A DNA stretch of 54,557 nucleotides from Sphingobacteriales bacterium 16-39-50. Lineage in GTDB: Bacteria > Bacteroidota > Bacteroidia > Sphingobacteriales > Sphingobacteriaceae. The position numbers and the translations under genes are program-made. Of the stretch, positions 16,374 to 24,740 are shown in pieces. Location: contig NCHA01000019.1 of the NCBI GenBank assembly GCA_002257025.1, positions 1 to 54,557 on the forward strand, written 5' to 3'. The notes under the pieces are model-generated. The model was not told where the DNA came from. It did no database searches and was given only the letters and a program-made list of their open reading frames with translations. The stretch's first letter is position 1, and each line of letters opens with the position of its first letter.

Positions 16374-17584
16374 GTCAAAAACAAATACGAATAGCGGTCA
16401 TTGGAGGTGGAATTATTGGTTTAGCAACAGCGTATAAGCTCTTGCTAAAACACCCGCATCTTCAATTGGATTTGTTTGAAAAAGAAGCTGGTCCGGGCAA
16501 ACACCAATCAGGCCGGAATAGTGGAGTACTACATTGTGGCCTGTATTATCAGCCCGGCTCATTAAAAGCCAAATTGGCTGTGGAAGGAATACGAGAAATG
16601 ACAAACTTTTGTCAGGAGCATGCCATAACGCATGAAATCTGTGGTAAGGTAGTAGTAGCTTCCAATCAACAACAGGACGAAACGTTGCGCGGTCTCGCTA
16701 AACGTGGAGAAGCTAACGGCTTGCAGGGTTTGAAATTTTTGAATAATGCTGAACTCAAGTCCAGAGAGCCTATGGTAAGGGCAACGTCGACTTTATTGGT
16801 GCCGGAAGAAGGTATTGTTGATTACAAGGCTGTCATGAACAAATTGGTGGAATTGATACAGGAACTAGGTGGTCGTGTTCATTTCAGATCTTCGGTATGG
16901 CAGATAAAGGAAACCAAAACAGCTGAATTGGTGGTAGTCACCCAAACAGAGAGTTATACTTTCGATCGGCTGGTAAGTTGTACCGGTTTGCATTCAGACC
17001 GCACCTTTTCAAATTATACAGGTAAAAAAAGACCTTTACGAATTGTGCCTTTCAGGGGAGAGTACCTCAGCTTTAAACCTGAATTCGAATATATGGTCAA
17101 TCATTTGGTTTACCCTGTTCCGGATGTAAATTATCCATTTTTGGGTGTACATTTTACTCGAATGGTTTCGGGAGAAAGGGAGGTGGGTCCCAATGCTGTG
17201 CTTGCTTTTAAACGGGAGGGATACACGAACAAAGACTTTAACTTTAAGGATACCATCGAAAGCCTGACCTATGTTGGTTTTTTGAATTTTCTACGCAAAA
17301 ATTTCAATTTTGCTATGGGTGAATTTGCTTCTTCATTGCTAATGAGCTCATTTATTACGAAAGCAAAAATTATGATTCCTGAGGTCGAAGCCAGTATGCT
17401 CGTGAAAGGAACCGCAGGCGTGAGGGCGCAAGCAATGGATCCAAGTGGTAAACTTCTCATGGATTTTAATATTGAACGTGAAGGTAACCAGGTACATGTG
17501 CTCAATGCACCTTCACCGGGAGCCACTTCTTCGTTGGCGATTGCCAGCTATATACTTGATAATTATTTAACCGACTTAAATTAA
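16370..17584 (+). CDS. lhgO: L-2-hydroxyglutarate oxidase (FAD-dependent)
   Basis: The 404-residue protein starts at the ATG that overlaps the previous stop (ATGA). It has the FAD dinucleotide fold (IAVIGGGIIGLATAYKLL), then HQSGRNSGVLHCGLYYQPGS. A block that matches LhgO closely follows: FRGEYLSF, NHLVYPVPDVNYPFLGVH, FTRMVSGEREVGPNAVLAFK and, near the end, GVRAQAMDPSGKLL and NAPSPGATSSLAIA. LhgO oxidises L-2-hydroxyglutarate to alpha-ketoglutarate and passes electrons to the quinone pool at the membrane. A central-metabolism enzyme is unexpected in a glycan locus. The WbpB-like enzyme encoded upstream probably supplies its substrate. DNA composition is higher in G+C than upstream genes. Confidence 0.88.
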   Translation: MSQKQIRIAVIGGGIIGLATAYKLLLKHPHLQLDLFEKEAGPGKHQSGRNSGVLHCGLYYQPGSLKAKLAVEGIREMTNFCQEHAITHEICGKVVVASNQQQDETLRGLAKRGEANGLQGLKFLNNAELKSREPMVRATSTLLVPEEGIVDYKAVMNKLVELIQELGGRVHFRSSVWQIKETKTAELVVVTQTESYTFDRLVSCTGLHSDRTFSNYTGKKRPLRIVPFRGEYLSFKPEFEYMVNHLVYPVPDVNYPFLGVHFTRMVSGEREVGPNAVLAFKREGYTNKDFNFKDTIESLTYVGFLNFLRKNFNFAMGEFASSLLMSSFITKAKIMIPEVEASMLVKGTAGVRAQAMDPSGKLLMDFNIEREGNQVHVLNAPSPGATSSLAIASYILDNYLTDLN

Positions 17585-17589
17585 GCCGC

Positions 17590-18738
17590 ATGAAAGCTAT
17601 TGAAAAAAGAAATATACCCATTTCATTACCGGTAACCGGCGAAGAAGAATGGCACGCTACCCGGGAGCCTTTGGTAAACGGTTGGCTTACTTCAGGACCT
17701 AAAGTCCGTGAATTTGAAGAATTGTTTGCCAAAAGACACCAGGTTAAACATGCTTTGGCAGTCACAAGTGCTACTACTGCCTTACATCTGGCTTTGGTTG
17801 CACTCGACGTAAAAGCCGGAGATGAGATAATTGTACCGGCATTTACCTGGGTTTCGACAGCTAATGTAGTTCTGTATTGTGGTGCAACTGTGGTATTTGC
17901 CGACGTAGATCCACATACCTTCAATATTGATCCTGCAGACTTAAAGCGCAGGATTACACCCAAAACCAAAGCCATCATACCCGTACATTTATTTGGTTTA
18001 TGTGCGAATATGGATGAGATCAAAACAATTGCTGGCAATATTCCATTGGTGGAAGATGGGGCCTGTGCCGCAGGTGCTGCTTACAAAGGAATACCAGCAG
18101 GTGCATTGGGAACCATCGGTTGTTTTTCATTTCACCCTCGCAAATCGATAACTACAGGTGAGGGCGGTATGATTACGACCAACGATGACCATTTGGCTGA
18201 AGTTATGGGAATGCTTCGCAACCATGGCGCATCTATTTCGGAAGAACAACGACATCACGGCCCAAGACCTTATATTTTACCTGATTTTAATATGTTGGGT
18301 TATAATTACCGCATGACCGACCTGCAAGGGGCTGTTGGTGTGGTACAAATCAAAAAACTAGATCAGTTTATTGATGAGCGTGAAAAATGGGCTGCTTTTT
18401 ATACGAAAGAACTATCATCAATTCCTTGGTTACGCACACCAAAATATGGTGCAGACTACAAACATGGTTGGCAGTCGTTTGTGACTTTTGTCGATGAAGC
18501 TAAAGCACCCATGAGTCGCAATGACATCATGGAAAAATTGCAGGAGCAAGGTATTTCTACCCGTCCGGGTACACATGCCGTTCATATGTTGGGTTATTAT
18601 GCGAAGACCTACAATATTCAACCAAAGGATTATCCTGGTGCGTGGTCGGCGGATCAATTCTCTATGTCTATCCCTTTACATAATAGAATGGTAAAGGAAG
18701 ATTTTGAATACGTTGTAAGTGCATTAAAATCTATATAA
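17590..18738 (+). CDS. DegT/DnrJ/EryC1 sugar aminotransferase, perosamine/ArnB-like
   Basis: The 382-residue PLP enzyme begins with ISLPVTGEEEWHATREPLVN and GWLTSGPKVREFEELFA, the usual opening of 4-keto-sugar aminotransferases. The PLP lysine lies in FSFHPRKSITTGEGGMITT. DFNMLGYNYRMTDLQGAVG is the family's substrate loop. Likely substrates are GDP- or UDP-4-keto-6-deoxy sugars. GDP-4-keto-6-deoxymannose from gmd would make it a GDP-perosamine synthase, but gmd is 11 kb away and the adjoining SDR is an equally good source of substrate. It lies five bases after lhgO and shares its raised G+C content. Confidence 0.85.
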   Translation: MKAIEKRNIPISLPVTGEEEWHATREPLVNGWLTSGPKVREFEELFAKRHQVKHALAVTSATTALHLALVALDVKAGDEIIVPAFTWVSTANVVLYCGATVVFADVDPHTFNIDPADLKRRITPKTKAIIPVHLFGLCANMDEIKTIAGNIPLVEDGACAAGAAYKGIPAGALGTIGCFSFHPRKSITTGEGGMITTNDDHLAEVMGMLRNHGASISEEQRHHGPRPYILPDFNMLGYNYRMTDLQGAVGVVQIKKLDQFIDEREKWAAFYTKELSSIPWLRTPKYGADYKHGWQSFVTFVDEAKAPMSRNDIMEKLQEQGISTRPGTHAVHMLGYYAKTYNIQPKDYPGAWSADQFSMSIPLHNRMVKEDFEYVVSALKSI

Positions 18739-18772
18739 GCAATTAATAAAAAAACGAGATACTCTCTTAGTC

Positions 18773-20668
18773 ATGTGTGGAATAGCTGGAATTTTTAATT
18801 TAAAAGGTGTGCCGATTTCCAGGCAAGAGATAAAATCAATGACTGATGCGATTGCGCATCGTGGGCCTGATGGTGAAGGAATCTTTTTGGATGGAAATCT
18901 TGCACTGGGCCATAGGCGTCTTGCAATCCTAGATACAAGTCCGCGTGGCGCTCAACCCATGATGAGTAAAGATTCAAAATGGGTTATCATTTTTAATGGT
19001 TGTATATATAATTTTCAACAACTAAGATTAGAACTGCAGTCGAAAGGTCATGAGTTTGTTTCTACATCTGACACCGAGGTTATAGTTGAAGGGTTATCTG
19101 CATATGGGCCCTCTTTCTTTGAGAGACTGGATGGGATGTTTGCAGTGGCAGCTTGGGATAAAACCAAAAAGGAATTGTGGTTGAGCCGGGACAGATATGG
19201 CGTCAAACCCCTATATTATTACATGCATGGTGGTGTTTTGTTATTTGCTTCTGAGATAAAAGCGTTTATGGCGAATAGAAATTTTTCTGTGGAAGTAAAT
19301 CATGATTCATTAAACGAATACTTCACGTTTCAAAATATGTTTTCTTACCAAACATTATTTAAAAACGTATACATGTTGCCCCAGGCAAATACTGTTCGTA
19401 TAAATACTGAATCGTCTGAAGTAAAGCATTACTCTTGGTGGGATTATGATTTTTCCCAGGCTGATGAGACTATGACCTTTGAGGACGCGCGCGATGAAAC
19501 TCAGCGGCTTTTTAGCCAGGCGGTTACAAAGCAGATGGTTTCAGATGTTCCGGTTGGAAGTTATTTGAGTGGAGGCATGGATTCTGGCTCCATTGCGGTT
19601 GCAGCATCAAGACATGTCCCGCGCCTTTTTACTTTTACCTGTGGTTTTGATATGAGTGAGGTAACAGGTGTAGAAGCTAATTACGACGAACGGCGTGATG
19701 CCGAGCTTACTGCGAATTATATAAAAAGCGAACATTATGAGCAAGTAATGAATGCAGGGGATTTGCGATGGAGTTTACCAAAGTTGGTGTGGCATCTTGA
19801 AGACCTACGGGTTGGAATGAGCTATCCTAATTATTATATCTCCAGGCTGGCTTCGAAATTTGTAAAGGTTTGTCTTCAGGGAACTGGCGGTGATGAATTA
19901 TATGGGGGTTATCCGTGGAGATATTATCGTATTTTCAGATCGTTGGGCAAACAAGATTTTTTTGACCAGTATTATGATTTTTGGCAACGAATGGTCAAAG
20001 ACAGTGATAAGAAACAGCTTTTTACTGCTGATACATACGAAAAAATTAGCAATATCGCTGAGCCACGCAATATTTTCGAAAGGGTATTTTTATTCAATGA
20101 TAAGCTAGGTTACGATACACCAGAGCAACACATTAACAACTCACTCTATTTTGAAATAAAAACTTTTCTTCCCGGTTTGCTTTTGGTCGGTGACAAATTG
20201 GCCATGGCACATGGCTTGGAAGAGCGTTTTCCCTTTATGGACAACGATCTCGTTAACTTTGCGCAAAAAATTCCTGTCCGGCATAAACTCGGAAATCTTG
20301 AGTTGATGAAAAAAATAGATGAAAATGAATTCCGAGATAAGAAGAAGATGTACACCGAGCATGATGACGGTAAAAATGTACTAAGGAAGGCGATGATGGG
20401 CTTTCTTCCTGAAAAAATCATTAACCGTAAAAAACAAGGTTTTAGCGCTCCGGATGAAAGCTGGTACAGGGGCGAAAATGCTGCGTATATGAAAGAGCTC
20501 TTGCTCAATAAACGAGCTGTTTCCTCGGAATTTATCAACCCAAAATACGTTGAAAAAATCGTAGATGAGCATATAAATAAGAAGATTAATCATCGCCTCT
20601 TATTATGGAGCATGATGAATTTTGAGTGGTGGTGTAAAGTATTCTTAAGCGGTGAGAAAGTTCAATGA
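18773..20668 (+). CDS. asnB: Asparagine synthase-like glutamine amidotransferase 1
   Basis: The 631-residue protein has the Ntn-type glutaminase domain starting MCGIAGIFN, with Cys2 as nucleophile, IAHRGPDGEG and YGVKPLYYY. The synthetase domain has the ATP loop SYLSGGMDSGSIAVAAS near residue 260 and the C-terminal LEERFPFMDND and KKQGFSAPDE. In polysaccharide loci such enzymes amidate uronic-acid carboxyls to the carboxamide, rather than making asparagine. The many acidic sugars predicted here make that role likely (inference). The start follows a 34-base gap, and it overlaps the acyltransferase gene by four bases. The second copy at 31617 is quite different in sequence. Confidence 0.88.
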   Translation: MCGIAGIFNLKGVPISRQEIKSMTDAIAHRGPDGEGIFLDGNLALGHRRLAILDTSPRGAQPMMSKDSKWVIIFNGCIYNFQQLRLELQSKGHEFVSTSDTEVIVEGLSAYGPSFFERLDGMFAVAAWDKTKKELWLSRDRYGVKPLYYYMHGGVLLFASEIKAFMANRNFSVEVNHDSLNEYFTFQNMFSYQTLFKNVYMLPQANTVRINTESSEVKHYSWWDYDFSQADETMTFEDARDETQRLFSQAVTKQMVSDVPVGSYLSGGMDSGSIAVAASRHVPRLFTFTCGFDMSEVTGVEANYDERRDAELTANYIKSEHYEQVMNAGDLRWSLPKLVWHLEDLRVGMSYPNYYISRLASKFVKVCLQGTGGDELYGGYPWRYYRIFRSLGKQDFFDQYYDFWQRMVKDSDKKQLFTADTYEKISNIAEPRNIFERVFLFNDKLGYDTPEQHINNSLYFEIKTFLPGLLLVGDKLAMAHGLEERFPFMDNDLVNFAQKIPVRHKLGNLELMKKIDENEFRDKKKMYTEHDDGKNVLRKAMMGFLPEKIINRKKQGFSAPDESWYRGENAAYMKELLLNKRAVSSEFINPKYVEKIVDEHINKKINHRLLLWSMMNFEWWCKVFLSGEKVQ

Positions 20669-21207
20669 AAAGAGAGGAAATTATAGCCTCAGAAGATCCT
20701 GAGCTATTAGTTGTTTTTCGCCAGCTAAAACAGCTGAAGGCAAGTTTAGATCTCGGATTTTTAAACAAATTAGATCGGTCTCTGCCATTTGCAGATATAT
20801 TGTTTGATAGATGGGACCGTGCTAAGTTTTTAGGATTTGGTGAAGGTACCTCAATCTATGACTCATCGTACGTATTCGGCACTGTTAATATTGGAATCAA
20901 CACCTGGGTTGGACCATTCGTGATACTGGATGGGTCCGGAGGCTTGGAAATAGGCGACAATTGTAGTATTTCAGCGTCTGTACAGATTTACTCTCATGAT
21001 TCAGTACAATGGGCGACAAGCGGAGGAACCAGTCCGTATGAATATGCTTCTACTAAAATCGGTAATTCATGCTACATTGGACCTAATTCGATTATCGCTA
21101 AAGGTGTTACTATTGGTGACGGCTGTATTATTGGTGCTAATAGTTTTGTGAATAAATCATTTGATGAGAAATCAAAAATTGCAGGGAATCCTGCTAAATT
21201 AATATAA
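20665..21207 (+). CDS. Hexapeptide-repeat acyltransferase
   Basis: The 180-residue protein has an N-terminal helical stretch (about residues 1-55) that is not part of the beta-helix. Hexapeptide turns follow from about residue 67 (YVFGTVNIGINTWVGPFVIL), then the conserved histidine in QIYSHDSVQWATSGG. The C-terminal turns are KIGNSCYIGPNSIIAKGVTI and IGDGCIIGANSFVNKSF, with the ending AGNPAKLI. It is probably an O-acetyltransferase (or N-acyltransferase) of the glycan precursor. It starts within the asnB stop and ends two bases before the methyltransferase gene. The substrate is unknown. Confidence 0.82.
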   Translation: MKREEIIASEDPELLVVFRQLKQLKASLDLGFLNKLDRSLPFADILFDRWDRAKFLGFGEGTSIYDSSYVFGTVNIGINTWVGPFVILDGSGGLEIGDNCSISASVQIYSHDSVQWATSGGTSPYEYASTKIGNSCYIGPNSIIAKGVTIGDGCIIGANSFVNKSFDEKSKIAGNPAKLI

Positions 21208-21208
21208 C

Positions 21209-22192
21209 ATGGAAATTGTAGATAAATTAAAAAAGCTTTTTATCGGTGATATTCAAATTGAAGGTAATTTCATTGAACTACTTAATGAAAAATCAGTCAT
21301 AATGGAGAATCAGCAGCAGACACAAGATATTTTTAGTGATAAATGGGCGGAAGCCGATGATTATGAAAATATCAATAAGCTTTACGAGTTTCAGTATGAA
21401 TGGTTTCTTAAGTTATATGGGTTTGAATCAGAGAATGATCTGTCAGATTATTTAAAGGATAAGCATACAATCATTGATACAGGATGTGGGTTAGGATACA
21501 AAGCCGCATGGTTTGCCAAATTAGCACCGCATGCAATTGTTCTTGGTGTTGATATTTCAGATGCAGCTAAGATCGCAGCAAAAAATTTCCATGAATATCC
21601 AAATTTGTTTTTTTTTAGGGGAGATATAGCAAACACGGGGATTAAAGCAAATTCAATTGATTTTACAGTTTGTGATCAAGTTATAATGCACACGGAAGTT
21701 CCTGAATCTACGTTTGAACATTTATCAGATATAACCTCGATTGAAGGCCAATTCGCATGTTATGTGTATGCCAAAAAGGCCCTGCCTCGCGAGTTGGTTG
21801 ACGATTATTTTAGATCAGCGACCCATTCGATTGATAAAAAGGAAATGTGGCAAATGTCATCTCAGCTAACAGAGCTAGGCAAAGTATTGTCGGATTTAAA
21901 TGTCAAGTTCGTCTCCCCAGATATTCCCGCACTGGGAATTAAGGGTGGCGAATATGATATCCAAAGATTTATTTACTGGAATTTTCTTAAATGTTTTTGG
22001 AAAGAGGATTGGGGATTCGATCTCAGTAAAAGTACAAATTTTGACTGGTACGCCCCTAGCAATGCCAAGAGGTTTTCAAAATCTGAATTTATGAAAATGA
22101 TCGATGACAACAGGCTCGAAGTAACGTTTATTCATGAAGAAGAGGCTTGTTACTCCGGAAGATTCCTAAAAACTATAAATAGCAAAAAATGA
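21209..22192 (+). CDS. Class I SAM-dependent methyltransferase-like protein
   Basis: The 327-residue protein has a SAM-binding motif IIDTGCGLGYKAAWFAKL near residue 89, then VLGVDISDAAKIAAKNF and the motif II-like FTVCDQVIMHTEVPEST. About 85 residues precede the fold (EIVDKLKKLFIGDIQIEGNF, then QTQDIFSDKWAEADDYENI). The C-terminal region has several aromatic residues (YWNFLKCFWKEDWGFDL). It may methylate a sugar hydroxyl or carboxyl. It lies immediately before and overlaps the WbpG-like gene by four bases (ATGA), so it may act on the same acetamidino sugar. Confidence 0.75.
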   Translation: MEIVDKLKKLFIGDIQIEGNFIELLNEKSVIMENQQQTQDIFSDKWAEADDYENINKLYEFQYEWFLKLYGFESENDLSDYLKDKHTIIDTGCGLGYKAAWFAKLAPHAIVLGVDISDAAKIAAKNFHEYPNLFFFRGDIANTGIKANSIDFTVCDQVIMHTEVPESTFEHLSDITSIEGQFACYVYAKKALPRELVDDYFRSATHSIDKKEMWQMSSQLTELGKVLSDLNVKFVSPDIPALGIKGGEYDIQRFIYWNFLKCFWKEDWGFDLSKSTNFDWYAPSNAKRFSKSEFMKMIDDNRLEVTFIHEEEACYSGRFLKTINSKK

Positions 22193-23361
22193 TGTCGCTT
22201 CAATCAGATCATTCAGAGAAGAAAATCTGTACCAGATGCATATATGATGACTCGGTACCTTCAATTAGTTTTGATGATAAGGGTGTATGTAACTTTTGTC
22301 ATATGGTTGACCAGTTGTCGGAAGAATACCAGACAGGGCAGCCGATTGGAGAAAGCGCCATTCTTACTATTGTAGAGCAAATAAAAAAAGAAGGCAAGGA
22401 TAAGCAATATGACTGTGTCATTGGTGTGAGTGGTGGTACAGACTCGTCGTACATGGTTTATTGGGCTCTGCAACATGGATTGAGGCCGCTTGCTGTACAT
22501 TACGATAACACCTGGAATACATCAATAGCAACTGAAAATATCCGGAAAGTCTTAGGTAAGCTCAAGGTAGATCTATATACCCACGTAACCGATAACAAGG
22601 AGGCGGATGATATCTTTAAGGCATTTTTTTTAGCGGGAGTTCCGGAAATCGAGGCTTCTACAGATCTGGCACTTGCTGAGACCATGTATAGAGCAGCGGC
22701 AAAATATAAAATAAAATATATTCTTGAAGGGCATTCATTCATTGCCGAAGGAATTAGTCCATTAGGTAAAAATTATTTTGACGGGAAATATATATCATCT
22801 ATTCACAAGCTTTTTGGTAAGATCCCAATGAAGACTTATCCTTTAATGACCTTTTGGAAGTTTATTAAATGGACGACCTTTTACAGGATAAAAAAGATCA
22901 GACCCCTTTGGTATATTAAATATTCCAAAGAAGAAGCAAAGGCTTTTTTAGAAAAAGAATTTGGATGGGAATATTATGGAGGTCATCACTTGGAAAACAG
23001 GATGACGTCTTTTTTTCATAGTGTGTATTGTCCTCAAAAATTTCACGTAGACTACAGAAACAATAGTCTATCTGCGTCAGTTAGATCGGGCCAGATGTCA
23101 AGAGAAGATGCGCTTGATGAATACTACAACAAGGCTCCATATATAGAACCAGAGTTGTTAAATTATTTTAAAAAGCGTCTGAAGTTGTCTGATGCGGAAT
23201 ACGATGAGATCATGGCAAAGCCACCTAAATATTGGCAGCAATTCCCGACCTATAAAAAAACCTTCGAAAACCTGCGGCCATTCTTTTACATGCTAATGAA
23301 ATCTAATCTTATACCCCAGAGTTTTTATATGAAATATTGTTTCCCAATTAAAAGTAAATGA
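22189..23361 (+). CDS. wbpG: N-acetyl sugar amidotransferase, WbpG/PseA family
   Basis: The 390-residue protein has an N-terminal zinc site made of two CxxC pairs (KICTRCIYDD and GVCNFCHMV). A PP-loop ATP site follows (CVIGVSGGTDSSYMVYWA, about residue 72). AVHYDNTWNT and ILEGHSFIAEG are also typical of the family. WbpG-type proteins form an acetamidino group from an N-acetyl group, using ammonia supplied by a dedicated HisH/HisF pair, as established for the O5-type antigen of Pseudomonas. The genes for that pair follow with overlap or near overlap. The likely substrate here is the 2,3-diacetamido uronic acid made at 10399-15388, although a nonulosonate is possible too. Confidence 0.92.
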   Translation: MMSLQSDHSEKKICTRCIYDDSVPSISFDDKGVCNFCHMVDQLSEEYQTGQPIGESAILTIVEQIKKEGKDKQYDCVIGVSGGTDSSYMVYWALQHGLRPLAVHYDNTWNTSIATENIRKVLGKLKVDLYTHVTDNKEADDIFKAFFLAGVPEIEASTDLALAETMYRAAAKYKIKYILEGHSFIAEGISPLGKNYFDGKYISSIHKLFGKIPMKTYPLMTFWKFIKWTTFYRIKKIRPLWYIKYSKEEAKAFLEKEFGWEYYGGHHLENRMTSFFHSVYCPQKFHVDYRNNSLSASVRSGQMSREDALDEYYNKAPYIEPELLNYFKKRLKLSDAEYDEIMAKPPKYWQQFPTYKKTFENLRPFFYMLMKSNLIPQSFYMKYCFPIKSK

Positions 23362-23969
23362 TTACAATCATAAACTATGGTATGGGTAATTTAGGTTCTG
23401 TGCAGAATATGTTTAATCGTATTGGTGTAAAGAGCCGGATTAGCGGTGATTTAAATGAAATTAAAGATTCGGAAAAGCTGCTTCTTCCCGGGGTCGGAGC
23501 ATTTGACGCTGCTATGCAAAGGATCAATGATGGCGGATTTAATGAACTGCTGACACACATGGTAGAAATTGATAAAGTTCCCGTCTTGGGTATTTGTTTA
23601 GGAATGCAATTGTTGACATCATCGAGCGAGGAAGGGTTGTTGCCTGGATTAGGATGGATCAATGCAAAAACTGTAAAATTTAAATTCAATGAAGATTCGA
23701 GTTTAAAAGTGCCGCATATGGGCTGGAACCTGATAAATGCCAAGAATGATTCAAGATTGACAAAAAATCTTCCGGACGAGCCCCGGTTTTATTTTGTTCA
23801 TAGCTATTTCGTTAAATGTCATCATCCGGAAAACATCGTTTGTACGACTCATTATGGGCATGATTTTGATTCGGTTATCCAAAAGGACAATATTTGGGGC
23901 GCTCAGTTTCACCCTGAAAAGAGTCATAAATTCGGGATGAAACTACTGAAGAACTTCTCTGAGATATAG
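23358..23969 (+). CDS. hisH: HisH-type glutamine amidotransferase subunit (HisH2)
   Basis: The 203-residue protein is a class I glutaminase: IINYGMGNLGSVQNMF at the start, the catalytic cysteine in VLGICLGMQLLTSSSEEG, and the histidine and glutamate in WGAQFHPEKSHKFG. It delivers ammonia to the HisF subunit encoded directly after it. No other histidine biosynthesis gene is near. Coupling to the WbpG-like gene by a four-base overlap indicates a role in acetamidino-sugar synthesis rather than in histidine synthesis. Confidence 0.9.
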   Translation: MITIINYGMGNLGSVQNMFNRIGVKSRISGDLNEIKDSEKLLLPGVGAFDAAMQRINDGGFNELLTHMVEIDKVPVLGICLGMQLLTSSSEEGLLPGLGWINAKTVKFKFNEDSSLKVPHMGWNLINAKNDSRLTKNLPDEPRFYFVHSYFVKCHHPENIVCTTHYGHDFDSVIQKDNIWGAQFHPEKSHKFGMKLLKNFSEI

Positions 23970-23971
23970 AT

Positions 23972-24736
23972 ATGCTTAAGACCCGTGTAATACCTTGCCT
24001 GCAATTGATTGATGAGAGTTTGGTGAAGGCTGTCAAATTTGGCAATCATGGTTATATTGGCGATTATATAAACACTGTAAGAATATTCAACGAATTAGAG
24101 GTTGATGAACTTTGCTTTTTAGATATTAGAGCCACATCTGACGGAAGGAACCCGAATTTCGATATTTTACATCACATCGCCGATGAATGTTTTATGCCTC
24201 TTTCCTATGGGGGAGCTATAAAAGATTTTGAGACGGCGCGCAGAATATTATCCATAGGATTCGAAAAAATTATCATAAATACCGCCGCTTACCATGTCCC
24301 GAACCTTATAAAAAAGATTTCAGAATACTTCGGTAATCAAGCTGTAGTTGCATCTGTGGATGTGAAGCGAAATTTATGGGGAAAGCATCATGTTTATATT
24401 AATAACGGTAAAGAGAAAATTCGTGAAGAGCCTGTTGAATGGGTTAGAATTTTGGAGTCGGCAGGGGCGGGCGAACTGCTTTTGACATCAATGGATCGTG
24501 AAGGCACCTGGTCTGGCTATGATCTTGAGATAACTAAAAAAGTCACTGACGCTTTGTCCATTCCTGTTGTTGCAAACGGGGGGGCGGGTAATATAGGTCA
24601 CATTGCTGATGTGATTAAAAATGGAGGTGCATCCGCAGCAGCACTGGGAAGTATGGTCGTGTATCAGAAAAAGGGAATGGGTGTACTGGTGAACTTTCCT
24701 GATAGAAAGCTGTTAGAAGCAGCGTTGAAAATATAA
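23972..24736 (+). CDS. hisF: HisF-like cyclase paralog (HisF2) lacking a catalytic Asp
   Basis: The 254-residue (beta/alpha)8 barrel has IPCLQLIDESLVKAVKFGN at its N-terminus. Canonical HisF has IPCLDVxxGRVVKG there, with the catalytic aspartate at position 11; here that position is glutamine, so cyclase activity for histidine is unlikely. The second aspartate is kept (VVASVDVKRNLWG). The phosphate-binding loops (SYGGAIKDF, VANGGAGNIG) are present. This pattern is expected for the WbpG-dedicated ammonia-channel partner. It starts two bases after hisH. Confidence 0.9.
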   Translation: MLKTRVIPCLQLIDESLVKAVKFGNHGYIGDYINTVRIFNELEVDELCFLDIRATSDGRNPNFDILHHIADECFMPLSYGGAIKDFETARRILSIGFEKIIINTAAYHVPNLIKKISEYFGNQAVVASVDVKRNLWGKHHVYINNGKEKIREEPVEWVRILESAGAGELLLTSMDREGTWSGYDLEITKKVTDALSIPVVANGGAGNIGHIADVIKNGGASAAALGSMVVYQKKGMGVLVNFPDRKLLEAALKI

Positions 24737-24740
24737 CTAC

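Noticed and set aside
23358..24736. Histidine biosynthesis operon
   Set aside because: Only HisH and HisF are present, HisF lacks its catalytic Asp11 and both are coupled to a WbpG-like gene.
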